DNA of 64,000 bases from Vibrio harveyi NBRC 15634 = ATCC 14126 = KCTC 12724. Its GTDB lineage: Bacteria > Pseudomonadota > Gammaproteobacteria > Enterobacterales > Vibrionaceae. Location of the stretch: contig NZ_BCUF01000010.1 of NCBI RefSeq assembly GCF_001591145.1, positions 1 through 64,000 on the forward strand, given 5' to 3'. The position numbers and the translations under genes were made by a program. Under the pieces are notes generated by a model. The model did no database searches. It worked only from the letters and a program-made list of their open reading frames with translations, and had not been told where the DNA came from. Position 1 is the stretch's first letter; the number at the start of each line of letters is the position of its first letter. This document shows, one piece after another, positions 54,584 to 63,669 of this stretch.

Positions 54584-56199
54584 ACTTGTTCTTCCTTAGG
54601 CAAATACACGATAATTCTCGTTCCATGTTCTGTATTTGGTAGCATCTCAACATAACCGTGATAACGCGTCGCCAGTTGATTAACAAGATGCAATCCCACA
54701 CCTCGATTCTGACGCGACTTGGTTGAAATGCCCTTTTTCAAAAGCTCTTGTGGCTCAATGTTTTCCGGCAGTCCACACCCTTGGTCGACAACCTCTAAAA
54801 TCACTTCGTTGCCATAATCACTGATCGACACATCAATGCTGCGGCGCTCTAATGCAAACGCAGACTCAACACGAATAGCAGACAGCGTCGCATCGAAAGC
54901 GTTGTCGATTAGGTTGCCAAGTACCGTGACCAGATCTTCTGCATTCAACCACTCAGGTAATGGCTCCAATCGACTGCCTTCTTCTACCACTAACTGTAAT
55001 CCCAGTTCACGTGCACGCTCGGTTTTACCCAGTAACATGCCAGCAATAAGCGGGTCTTTGATGGTATCGCGTAAAAATTCTATCATCGCTTGATAGTGCG
55101 CTGTCTCTTGCCCAATCAATTGTTGAACCGCTTCGAGTTCCCCCATCTGAACCAATCCGCTGATCGTATTAAGCTTATTTCTGTGCTCGTGAGTCTGAGA
55201 GCGAAGCAAATCGGCGTATTCTTTAGTTTGCGAAAGCTGTTCAGTAAGTTCGTTTATTTCATCACGCAGACGGAAACTGGAAACCGCACCGACGATTTTT
55301 CCTTCGACGTAGATTGGCGAACGGTTGGCAATTAAACGCTTGTGGTTAAGGAAGATCTCGATATCGTGATCTTCTTGCCCTGTTTCCAGCACGGTATACA
55401 AATCGCTGTCTCTCAGGGTATCTGTCAGCGGTTTATTCAGAGCCGATTCCCTTTCAATACCTAAAATCTGACACGCACTTCGGTTGATGGAACGCAATAC
55501 ACCTTGGGCATCAATACTTAATACCCCTTCTTTAATAGTGCTCATGGTGACGTCGAGTTCACCGTACAAACGCCCTATTTCCTCTGGTTCAAAACCCAAA
55601 ATGGCACGCTGAAATTTTCGGGATGCATAGTTGGAAACAATCGCGTTGGCAGCAACAACGATCAATGCCATTAAGATAAGGAATGCAAAGAAAGGCTCGA
55701 TGCGGTCTTGTAAGCGTTCCAGCAAATAACCGACCGAAACCACACCAATGATGTTGCCTTGTTGATCGAAAATTGCCGCTTTACCACGGACGGAATAACC
55801 CAATGATCCTTGAGCCGTCGAGATGTATGATTTACCTTCCACCAGCGCTCGTTGGTTGTCGCCGCCTTTCATTGGCTTACCGATGCGCTCGTCGACAGGG
55901 TGAATCAAACGCACACCATTTTTATCCCCAATCACAATGAACGCAGCACCAAGTGCCTCAGTCATTTCACGAAACCGCTGTTGATAAGGGTCGGTATTCT
56001 GAGACTCAATCATTTCGCGAACAATATGAGAAGTAGACAAGAAACGAGCAACGCCAAGCGCTTTCTCCCCCATCTCTTGTTCTTGGTCGAATTTTAGGTA
56101 GGTAAAGCCCGCAGCCACCAGAATAAGAAGTTCGATCAAACCCGACAGCGTCATAATAATAAGCATGCGCTTACGAAAGCTGATCCGACTCCAACTCAT
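54580..56199 (-). CDS. CitA/DcuS-type sensor histidine kinase
   Basis: A 539-residue kinase with membrane helices near 12-32 and 175-195, a periplasmic PAS/CitA sensor of about 140 residues (GAAFIVIGDKNGVRLIHPVDERIGKPMKGGD), a cytoplasmic PAS (about 225-300) and an HK domain with H-box RSQTHEHRNKLNTISGL and ATPase N, G1 boxes (VTVLGNLIDNAFDA, VDQGCGLPENIEPQ). The family senses citrate or C4-dicarboxylates. No transporter or metabolism gene for these is adjacent. Confidence 0.93.
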   Translation of the reverse strand: MSWSRISFRKRMLIIMTLSGLIELLILVAAGFTYLKFDQEQEMGEKALGVARFLSTSHIVREMIESQNTDPYQQRFREMTEALGAAFIVIGDKNGVRLIHPVDERIGKPMKGGDNQRALVEGKSYISTAQGSLGYSVRGKAAIFDQQGNIIGVVSVGYLLERLQDRIEPFFAFLILMALIVVAANAIVSNYASRKFQRAILGFEPEEIGRLYGELDVTMSTIKEGVLSIDAQGVLRSINRSACQILGIERESALNKPLTDTLRDSDLYTVLETGQEDHDIEIFLNHKRLIANRSPIYVEGKIVGAVSSFRLRDEINELTEQLSQTKEYADLLRSQTHEHRNKLNTISGLVQMGELEAVQQLIGQETAHYQAMIEFLRDTIKDPLIAGMLLGKTERARELGLQLVVEEGSRLEPLPEWLNAEDLVTVLGNLIDNAFDATLSAIRVESAFALERRSIDVSISDYGNEVILEVVDQGCGLPENIEPQELLKKGISTKSRQNRGVGLHLVNQLATRYHGYVEMLPNTEHGTRIIVYLPKEEQV

Positions 56200-56779
56200 T
56201 GATATTTCCTTTATCTTCGCCAGTTTTCCACGTCACTGTGGCACACTTGCCTAAGTTAACACTGAGTTAACATGCTCGCTCTAATCAAATGACAAATCTG
56301 TGAACAGACGAAACGTTCTGAACGGTTTACGGTTAATTTATAGGCGTGCCGTGCTTTCTTCAGTTCGAACAAACCCGTTCCAACACTTAGCTTTGTCACT
56401 CATGGCTCATTTAGCGCATTTATAGCCGCCGTGAAATATCAAAATTCAATCATAATGCTAACGAAATAATGTTGTAATTTATTCAACATCATACATAAAT
56501 TGCCATCTAAATCTTGAACATGATCACACCAAATTTAGCGGTTTTTGAGGCGTTTTTAGACTTTCGATCGTATAATTTTTAGTCAAGAAGCCTAGCAGAG
56601 CTTCGAATAAAGAAAGCAGCCAACTGGAAGTCTATTTAACGCTCAACACTTGCGTCAGTAAATTGAAGATACATTGATAAAAATACAAATACTGACCGTA
56701 GGACAACCACTTAGACACCATCTGCAACTGCAATAACTATAAACAGAGGTGCTTTTATAGTTAGAAGGAACACCAAAAC
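56200..56779. other. Intergenic region, CitA promoter side
   Basis: A 580-bp stretch with a possible CRP-type site at 56513-56528 (CTTGAACATGATCACA, right half perfect, left half poor). It is A/T-rich with no strong repeat or gene. Confidence 0.45.
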
Positions 56780-57007
56780 ATGGAACGCGATACATTTGGA
56801 ATTTGCCTGAATAAGGCTATGCTGTCAGAGAATATGTATTCAACGTTTACGCACGTCAGGGCTTATGAAAAGAGTGACACCAGTTCTTCTGATCTCAAGG
56901 TGCTGCTTTCATTCCCACAGATGAGTGGTAAAGACTTACTGAATACTATGCGAGGCTCTCGTCAGCTTGAGTGGAGAGCAGAATTTCACTGCCCTTCGAT
57001 GAAGTGA
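56780..57007 (+). CDS. Hypothetical small protein
   Basis: A 75-residue frame, with AAGGA about 10 nt before the ATG. It is polar, with no membrane helix or known motif (MERDTFGICLNKAMLSENMY at the start, two Cys). The end reads LLNTMRGSRQLEWRAEFHCP. I do not recognise it. It stands alone between the sensor kinase and the exporter operon. Confidence 0.4.
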   Translation: MERDTFGICLNKAMLSENMYSTFTHVRAYEKSDTSSSDLKVLLSFPQMSGKDLLNTMRGSRQLEWRAEFHCPSMK

Positions 57008-57157
57008 ATCAGTACAAGTCACACAACAACGGTGCGTCCAGCTAAGCCCCACTTAACTGGGCGCAACATTTAACCAACATTTCTTTTGCCCAATCACTTA
57101 ACACTTTGTAGTGAATACTTTATATTAGAGCTTATACTCTAAAGCAAAGTAGCCACT

Positions 57158-58573
57158 ATGAAACAAACCGGAAAGTTCTGGATTTTGGGTCTTCTCAGCA
57201 GCTCAATTTCCCTTGCCTGTCACTCGGCTCCCATCACATTCGATGATGCATGGAATTTGTTGTTAGAAAACAACTATTCCCTTAAAGCACAACGTGCCAA
57301 TGTTGAAAGCTACGAATACCAACAAAGCGCAACTGATAACCTCAATTTGCCGCAAGTCAGTATTGGTGCGAACTACACACGCTTAGATACCGACGTAACA
57401 CTGTCTGGTCAGCAAATTCTCGACAGCACTGGGCAACACATTAGCGTGCCACCTGTTTTCCAACCTATTTTTAGCGCTCTTGCGAATACCACATCGACGA
57501 TCACCGAACGCGACATCTTCTCTTCTTCGATTCGTGCTATCTGGCCGATATTTACTGGTGGTCGCATCAATGCAGCTCAAACCGCCGCAGAAGGTAAAAC
57601 GGACGAGGCAAAAAGCCAACTCGCAATGGAGCAGCAAGCTCGCTTTGAAGATCTCTCCAAATACTACTTCTCGGTCGTGCTCGCCAAAGAAGTATTAGCA
57701 ACACGTCAAGCCGTAGAAAAAGGCTTAACCAAGCACCGTGATTTTGCGATTAAAATGGAAGAGCAAGGTCAAATCGCCCGTGTTGAGCGCCTTCAAGCGG
57801 AAGCGTCATTAGACAAAGCTAAGGTCGAGACGCGCAAAGCCGCCAGTGACCTGAGTATTGCCCAAGCGGCTTTGGGCAAGATCTTAGCGCAGAACGATTC
57901 AGTAGAACCTTCAGAAACGCTGTTTATCAACAACAACCTTCCACCGTTGAGTGCGTTTGTTGATCAAACACTACTGACCTACCCCGGCTTAGATTTGTTG
58001 GATGCCAAGCACAAACAAGCGTCGAGCTTAATCAAAGCCGAGAAAGGCAAATACTATCCGGAAGTTTACCTATACGGTGATTACAGCCTATATGAAGACG
58101 ATTCCCTTGCCAGCCAAATGAAACCGGATTGGCTAGTGGGTGTTGGCGTTAACATCCCTCTGATTGAGTCCACTGGTCGTAGCGAGAAAGTAAAAGCAGC
58201 ACAAAGCATGGTCACCCAAGTGGATGCGCTGAAATCACAAGCGAAGCAAGACTTGTCGCTTCTGGTACAAAAGACCTACCTAGAAGCACAACAAGCCATT
58301 GATGAAGTGCAAGGTCTAGAATCTAGTATCGCCCTTGCGGACGAGAACCTACGCTTGCGCGAAAAAGCATTCACTCAGGGCTTATCGTCCTCTTTGGATG
58401 TCGTTGACGCGCAACTGTATGTCGCCAGCGTAGAAACACAGCAATCAGCGGCACGTTTCCGTTATCTGATTTCTTTAACCAAATTATTAGCACTGAGCAG
58501 CGAAATGAACAGCTTCGCTCAATACCAACATACTGCTTACGTTCCAGCATCAGCATCCAAAGAGGCAAAATAA
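57158..58573 (+). CDS. TolC-family outer-membrane efflux protein
   Basis: A 471-residue OEP protein: signal peptide (cleavage near CHSA), then ITFDDAWNLLLENNYSLKAQRANVE, two OEP repeats and LREKAFTQGLSSSLDVVDAQLYVASVETQQSAARFRYLISLTKLLALSS. First gene of a four-gene exporter operon. Confidence 0.92.
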   Translation: MKQTGKFWILGLLSSSISLACHSAPITFDDAWNLLLENNYSLKAQRANVESYEYQQSATDNLNLPQVSIGANYTRLDTDVTLSGQQILDSTGQHISVPPVFQPIFSALANTTSTITERDIFSSSIRAIWPIFTGGRINAAQTAAEGKTDEAKSQLAMEQQARFEDLSKYYFSVVLAKEVLATRQAVEKGLTKHRDFAIKMEEQGQIARVERLQAEASLDKAKVETRKAASDLSIAQAALGKILAQNDSVEPSETLFINNNLPPLSAFVDQTLLTYPGLDLLDAKHKQASSLIKAEKGKYYPEVYLYGDYSLYEDDSLASQMKPDWLVGVGVNIPLIESTGRSEKVKAAQSMVTQVDALKSQAKQDLSLLVQKTYLEAQQAIDEVQGLESSIALADENLRLREKAFTQGLSSSLDVVDAQLYVASVETQQSAARFRYLISLTKLLALSSEMNSFAQYQHTAYVPASASKEAK

Positions 58574-58576
58574 GTC

Positions 58577-59557
58577 ATGGCAGCAAAATCTCTAAAACCC
58601 GCTCTACTATCACTTTGCGCTTTGGGTGTCGCTTCTTGGGTTGGTTATCAGTTCTACCAAGCGTATCAACCAGAACCGGCACGTTTACAGGGGTTGATTG
58701 AAGCGCAGCAATACAGCATCTCTTCTAAAGTTCCTGGTCGTATTGATGAAGTCATGGTGCGCAAAGGCGATGATGTCGAAAAAGGTCAGTTGATCTTTAC
58801 CCTTCACAGCCCAGAAATCGAAGCAAAATTGGAGCAAGCCAAGGCAGGTGAAAAAGCCGCTGGCGCATTGGCCCTAGAAGCAGAAAAAGGTGCACGTGAG
58901 CAACAAATTCAAGCCGCAAAAGACCAATGGTTGAAAGCGAAAGCGGCTGCAGATTTGATGGGAAAGACCTACCAACGTGTAAACAACCTTTATAAAGATG
59001 GCGTAGTTGCGGAGCAAAAACGCGACGAAGCCATGACGCAATGGCAAGCATCTAAATACACCGAAAGCGCAGCGTTCCAAATGTACAACATGGCGAAAGA
59101 AGGCGCGCGTAGCGAAACCAAAGTCGCAGCAGCAGAAAAAGCACGCATGGCGGCTGGCGCAGTAGCGGAAGTAGAAGCGTATGCCAAAGACACGCAAATC
59201 TACAGCTGGTTTGATGGTGAAGTCTCTCAAGTTCTACTGCAAAGCGGCGAACTTGCACCTCAAGGCTTCCCGGTTGTGACGGTTATTGATACCCAAGATT
59301 CTTGGGCAACACTGAACGTACGCGAAGACTTGCTCAAACACTTTACCAAAGGCACGACCTTTAAAGCGTACCTACCAGCGCTGGATAAAGACGTTGAATT
59401 TAAAGTGACTCACGTTGCTGTAATGGGCGATTTTGCTACATGGCGCGCGACAGACGCATCGAAAGGTTTTGATCTTCGCACATTCGAAGTTGAAGCTCGC
59501 CCTACCCAACCAGAGCCTGAGCTACGCATGGGCATGAGTGTTGTGGTTGAGCTGTAA
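58577..59557 (+). CDS. HlyD-family membrane fusion protein
   Basis: A 326-residue periplasmic adaptor with one N-terminal helix, a biotinyl-like segment (YSISSKVPGRIDEVMVRKGDDVEKGQLIFTL), a coiled coil (about 75-205) and DGEVSQVLLQSGELAPQGFPVVTVID. It links the inner-membrane permeases to the TolC-type channel. It begins 3 bp after that gene. Confidence 0.93.
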   Translation: MAAKSLKPALLSLCALGVASWVGYQFYQAYQPEPARLQGLIEAQQYSISSKVPGRIDEVMVRKGDDVEKGQLIFTLHSPEIEAKLEQAKAGEKAAGALALEAEKGAREQQIQAAKDQWLKAKAAADLMGKTYQRVNNLYKDGVVAEQKRDEAMTQWQASKYTESAAFQMYNMAKEGARSETKVAAAEKARMAAGAVAEVEAYAKDTQIYSWFDGEVSQVLLQSGELAPQGFPVVTVIDTQDSWATLNVREDLLKHFTKGTTFKAYLPALDKDVEFKVTHVAVMGDFATWRATDASKGFDLRTFEVEARPTQPEPELRMGMSVVVEL

Positions 59558-59575
59558 TCACGTTGGCTTAAGACT

Positions 59576-60763
59576 ATGACGATTCAAATCTCACAACGAC
59601 AAATCCTGCGGCGCGATAAGTGGTTATTATCTTGCCTGACATGGGTGCCGATCTTATTGGCCGTCACTATTTGGGGTGTTTTCTCTGCAGGTATTGCAAG
59701 AGATCTCCCGATTGGTGTGGTTGATTTGCAGCACTCGCAGCTGTCACGCAAGATGATTCAATCTCTTGATGCCTCTTCCACTCTTTCTGTTAATTATCAC
59801 TACACCAGTTCGACAGAAGCGAAGAACGCGATGATCGAGGGTGATATCTACGCTTATGCTGTGATTCCCCCTCAATTCGACCAAGACATTCTTTTGCATC
59901 GACAACCTCAACTATCGGTCTTCTTTAACAGCCAATACATTTTGGTTGCCAAGTTGATTAACTCAGCGGTCGCGCAGTCTCAAGGGTATTTTGATGCGCA
60001 GTTAGAAACCATGGGTAACCTAGCAAAAGGCAACACCACAACACTTGCAGCTATTGGTCAAGCCGTGCCGATTTCCACCCAGATTACAGCCTTGTTTAAC
60101 CGCAACACCAACTACGCTCAGTTTTTGGTAACAGCGATTGTTCCGGCGATCTGGCAGATCTGTGTCGTGGTCAGCACCATTTTGATCCTCGCAGCGCATT
60201 TTCGCCTTTATGGTAACGGCAACAATAGTTTTGCTTTCTTAGGCGAGCGCCCTTTCACTCGACTAAGCAAAATTCTAAGCCAGTACATTCCTGTCTTTAT
60301 GGCACAAGGCGCGCTGTTCTTAGTCTGGTTCTACATGGTGTTTGATTGGCCGATGGAAGGCAGTTATCTGGTGATGCTATTAGCGCAGTTCGTAACGACT
60401 ATCGCATGCATCATCATGGGAGCATTGTTCTTCTTCCTATCGATGGACCCAGCTCGCGCGATGAGCTTTGCTGGCGCATTTACCGCGCCAAGCTTCGCGT
60501 TTATGGGTATTACCTTCCCCGTTTCAGACATGAATGCTCTTGCCCATGCATGGAGAGGGTTGCTGCCAATTACGCATTACATCGAAGTTCAAGTGGACCA
60601 AGCAAGCTACGGCGCAAGTGCGGCACAATCTATCGGCTCACTCTGGCCGATGGTTGGTTACATTATCCCGCTACTGATGACGGCAGCTTTATTAGCAAAA
60701 CATCGCAACACAGCTTTGCTAAACAGCGCATCTTCAACAGATAGCAGCCAGGAGGTTGTATGA
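59576..60763 (+). CDS. ABC-2-type permease, first subunit
   Basis: A 395-residue protein with an N-terminal helix (LLSCLTWVPILLAVTIWGVFSAG), a large periplasmic region of about 150 residues (DLPIGVVDLQHSQLSRKMIQSLDAS) and five to six C-terminal helices, as in the YhhJ/YbhR group. It is 18 bp after the HlyD gene. Confidence 0.88.
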   Translation: MTIQISQRQILRRDKWLLSCLTWVPILLAVTIWGVFSAGIARDLPIGVVDLQHSQLSRKMIQSLDASSTLSVNYHYTSSTEAKNAMIEGDIYAYAVIPPQFDQDILLHRQPQLSVFFNSQYILVAKLINSAVAQSQGYFDAQLETMGNLAKGNTTTLAAIGQAVPISTQITALFNRNTNYAQFLVTAIVPAIWQICVVVSTILILAAHFRLYGNGNNSFAFLGERPFTRLSKILSQYIPVFMAQGALFLVWFYMVFDWPMEGSYLVMLLAQFVTTIACIIMGALFFFLSMDPARAMSFAGAFTAPSFAFMGITFPVSDMNALAHAWRGLLPITHYIEVQVDQASYGASAAQSIGSLWPMVGYIIPLLMTAALLAKHRNTALLNSASSTDSSQEVV

Positions 60764-61911
60764 CACTATGGCAACTGATTAAAACAGAACTTCGTTCAGT
60801 GATGACCAACCCTGTCGTGGTACTGACGGTCTTTGGTGGCGTGGTATTTTACTCCTTCTTATACCCACTTCCATACGCACAACAGACACCGAGGGAACAG
60901 CCAATAGCGATTGTGAATCTCGATGGAAGCCAAACCAGTCTAACCTTAGAGCGCATGGTCGATGCCACGCCTCAGGTTAAGGTAGTGGCGCGTTTACATA
61001 CTATTGCCGATGCGAAACAAGCATTCTTAAACCGAGAGATCACTGGCTTCTTGGTGATTCCAGAACACTTCTACAAAGATTTGATGCTTGGCAGCAGCCC
61101 TACTCTGGCTTATGCCGCCGACGCTTCTTACTTCTTGGTGTACGGCACAGTCGTCGAAGGTTTAGCACAAGCTGGTGGTACGCTTGGCGCTCAAGTTAAA
61201 GTAAGCAAGATGGTAATCGATGGTGTGCCACTGAGCATGGCGAGCCATGACTACTCTGCAATCAAACTCAACATGAAACCAACCTTCAACCCAACCATGG
61301 GCTACATCGAATACGTGGTGCCAGCAGTGTTTGTATTGATCCTTCAACAAACGTTGATCATGGCAGTCGGGTTGCAAACCGGTACTCAGCGCCATGGTCG
61401 TGGGTATTGGTCACAAGTGCCAACAGGCGCTCTGTTGCTGGCCAGAACCTTGGTCTTCGTTGCTATCTACTACTTGCTCAGCGCCTACTATTTTGGCTTC
61501 AGTTTTGAACGCTTGAACGTCAATCATGTTGCCAATGCCGGTGAATTGTTGACCTTGCTGTTGCCGTTCTTGCTCGGCTGTTGTGGATTAGGTTTATGGC
61601 TCGGTTACTTATTACCAAGACGCGAGTTGGTGACATTGGTCGTGCTGGTTAGCTCAATGCCATTAATCTTCTTAGCAGGCTTTATTTGGCCGGTTGAATC
61701 GATTCCTGCCCCGCTGCTTTGGTTTGCTGATTTGAGCCCGAGCACGTGGGCAATCAAAGGCTTTTTAGCACTTAACCAAATGGGCGCAACATGGCAGCAA
61801 GTCGCAAAGCACTGGACTGCTCTTTGGGTGCTTACAGTTCTTTGGGGCGGCGTTGCTTACTGGATCGCCAAACGCAATACCAAACCAGTAGTAACAGAAA
61901 GCTTAGGTTAA
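60760..61911 (+). CDS. ABC-2-type permease, second subunit
   Basis: A 383-residue protein with the same plan: N-terminal helix, periplasmic part (PIAIVNLDGSQTSLTLERMVDA), and a C-terminal membrane domain (YIEYVVPAVFVLILQQTLIMAVG, then SMPLIFLAGFIWPVESIPAPL). It overlaps the first permease by 4 bp. No ATPase gene follows; the operon ends at a terminator. Confidence 0.88.
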   Translation: MTLWQLIKTELRSVMTNPVVVLTVFGGVVFYSFLYPLPYAQQTPREQPIAIVNLDGSQTSLTLERMVDATPQVKVVARLHTIADAKQAFLNREITGFLVIPEHFYKDLMLGSSPTLAYAADASYFLVYGTVVEGLAQAGGTLGAQVKVSKMVIDGVPLSMASHDYSAIKLNMKPTFNPTMGYIEYVVPAVFVLILQQTLIMAVGLQTGTQRHGRGYWSQVPTGALLLARTLVFVAIYYLLSAYYFGFSFERLNVNHVANAGELLTLLLPFLLGCCGLGLWLGYLLPRRELVTLVVLVSSMPLIFLAGFIWPVESIPAPLLWFADLSPSTWAIKGFLALNQMGATWQQVAKHWTALWVLTVLWGGVAYWIAKRNTKPVVTESLG

Positions 61912-61931
61912 CGGCTTTTCATCCAATTAAG

Positions 61932-61954
61932 AAAGGGGCTCACGTAGCCCCTTT
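61932..61954 (+). terminator. Terminator of the exporter operon
   Basis: A 9-bp perfect stem (AAAGGGGCT / AGCCCCTTT) with a 5-nt loop and a TTGTTTG tail, 20 bp after the last permease. Confidence 0.92.
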
Positions 61955-62263
61955 TTGTTTGCTGGGATATTTTAGTGTGAAAGTTGAGCTGAAGAGTGGC
62001 TGGCTCGTTTCTGGATAAAAACTATCTGAGAACTAAATTAAGATCGGCGTACTTTGAGTAAGAAAATATATGAAAAAGTCTTTTTAGCCTTCAAATTTAA
62101 TTGACCAAAACAACACTTCAATATTATTACGTAGCTTCACGCTCAATTAGTGTACTAGTAAATTGCTCTAAAACACTTAAGATAATTTTAAATATCGTAC
62201 TTGTTCAAATGTAATAATACGTCACAGGGCCCCCGCATACTTGTCTCGCCATGCACAAGTTAA
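61955..62263. other. Intergenic region, no gene seen
   Basis: About 310 bp, AT-rich, between the exporter terminator and the small Cys-rich gene. No repeat or regulator site was recognised. Confidence 0.4.
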
Positions 62264-62407
62264 TTACTTTAAGTCGTACTCTAACTTACACCAACCGGGC
62301 TTATCCTCTATCGGTTCACAGCTTAAGACGATCCATAGGTTATCCTCTTCAATTTCCCTTTTTGTCTCTTCACATTTCTCACATGGAACTTCTATGATTT
62401 TAGGCAT
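62264..62407 (-). CDS. Small 47-residue four-cysteine protein
   Basis: ATG at 62407 to TAA at 62264 encodes MPKIIEVPCEKCEETKREIE and a further 27 residues with two more Cys (LSCEP, GWCKLE), so CxxC near the N-terminus and Cys at 30 and 40. It could bind a metal such as zinc. It overlaps the last 8 bp of the upstream lipoprotein gene, with a GGGG-containing site about 9 nt before, so its translation is likely coupled. No homologue family recognised. Confidence 0.6.
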   Translation of the reverse strand: MPKIIEVPCEKCEETKREIEEDNLWIVLSCEPIEDKPGWCKLEYDLK

Positions 62408-63377
62408 TGTTTGTTTCCCCTGCTAATTTGCAAACTAAGCTTCTGTGTGATTCAAGAACGGCCGCATAGGTCGGAGAAGCACCATCTAACTTCGAAATTG
62501 CCGAAAAATACAGCTTCGTTGCTGATTGTCTATTCTCTACCGTTTTATCCTCAATATACCGTTGCCACCTTTTCTCAACCTCACTGCCTACTCCGCTTAA
62601 AAGGTTTGAAGTTGAAGCGGCATCTACCACATGTGCCCACTGCTCATCATTTAGTGAAGCAGCACACTTAAGAGTATGTAAAGCAGAAATTTGTTGCTTT
62701 CCTAGTTCTTCATTATATCTATCAATTGCCTCTTTGGCTTTTTCATCAAAGCCTTGCTTTATATATTTTTTAGAAGCTAATTGTTCAGCGGCCAACCCAG
62801 TTGCGAAAAACTGTCCAACTTGCAAACCATCAGGGTTGGAATTCGTAGGTGTATTGATAGTAGTATCTATACTTGCTATTACGGATGGATAAGCATCTAC
62901 GCCATTAACAGTTCCTAAAGGAATGTAAGACGCTTCCATTCGCTTATAACCTATAATTAGTGAAGGTTTATCTTGAGTAACACCAACTTTAAAACCTAAG
63001 TTCGTGCTCGTACCAAAAAACATACCTTTTTTATCTCCCTCTAAGGTCTTTTCTATAACGCTTCTCTTGTTCGTCGAATCTGTAACTATATTTGCAGCCT
63101 CACCTGTAGCGTATAACTGTTGGATTTCTGGAGCCAATAAGCCTCCATCTGTACGTATAGAGGATATAACTGGTGGTAGGGCCCCGTTGCTGTAGCCCGG
63201 AGCGAAATAACCTTCAACTCGATCATAACCGAGTGTTATTTCCGCAGGAGTCGAATCAATATCGACTATGCTCAACGAAGACTTTGTAACAAAAACGACC
63301 TCGTCTGTAGAGGTGCATGCTGCAACAATCAATGTCATTAAGAGGATAATGGTTGATTTAATCATTATTTTTTTCAT
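62400..63377 (-). CDS. Hypothetical lipoprotein with internal duplication
   Basis: A 325-residue protein with lipobox LIVAACTST (Cys about 21). Residues about 47-98 and 138-198 form two related halves: ITLGYDRVEGYFAPGYSNGA...ATGEAANIV and LIIGYKRMEASYIPLGTVNG...ATGLAAEQLA. A helical C-terminal region follows (about 200-325). Function unknown. It overlaps the upstream lipoprotein gene by 20 bp and the small Cys-rich gene downstream. Confidence 0.8.
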   Translation of the reverse strand: MKKIMIKSTIILLMTLIVAACTSTDEVVFVTKSSLSIVDIDSTPAEITLGYDRVEGYFAPGYSNGALPPVISSIRTDGGLLAPEIQQLYATGEAANIVTDSTNKRSVIEKTLEGDKKGMFFGTSTNLGFKVGVTQDKPSLIIGYKRMEASYIPLGTVNGVDAYPSVIASIDTTINTPTNSNPDGLQVGQFFATGLAAEQLASKKYIKQGFDEKAKEAIDRYNEELGKQQISALHTLKCAASLNDEQWAHVVDAASTSNLLSGVGSEVEKRWQRYIEDKTVENRQSATKLYFSAISKLDGASPTYAAVLESHRSLVCKLAGETNNA

Positions 63378-63669
63378 TTCTAACGCCTTCCTCTAGAATC
63401 AGTACATCATTCTTGATGACCATACTTACTTCATTATTGAAGCCAAAACTAACGCCTGAGTGTATCTTGCCCTGCATAAACAAGACTCCAACATTGGTTA
63501 CCTCTACTTTGTCTCCAGCTGTACGGGAGTTGTCCTCTGCACCTTTAAAGGAAACATGAGCAAAACCAATCACGTTATGACGCCCTTCGTCATCAATGTA
63601 ACTAACAGCACATCCTGCAACGACGACTGAGTAGAGTATGCTTGCAATTCCTATCCAACGGTTCATCAT
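63358..63669 (-). CDS. Hypothetical short lipoprotein
   Basis: A 103-residue protein with lipobox VVVAGCAVS (Cys about 20) and a beta-rich body (HNVIGFAHVSFKGAED, EVTNVGVLFMQGKIHSGVSFGF, EVSMVIKNDVLILEEG). First gene of a three-gene set with the duplicated lipoprotein and the Cys-rich protein; promoter expected upstream of 63669. No family recognised. Confidence 0.78.
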   Translation of the reverse strand: MMNRWIGIASILYSVVVAGCAVSYIDDEGRHNVIGFAHVSFKGAEDNSRTAGDKVEVTNVGVLFMQGKIHSGVSFGFNNEVSMVIKNDVLILEEGVRNEKNND

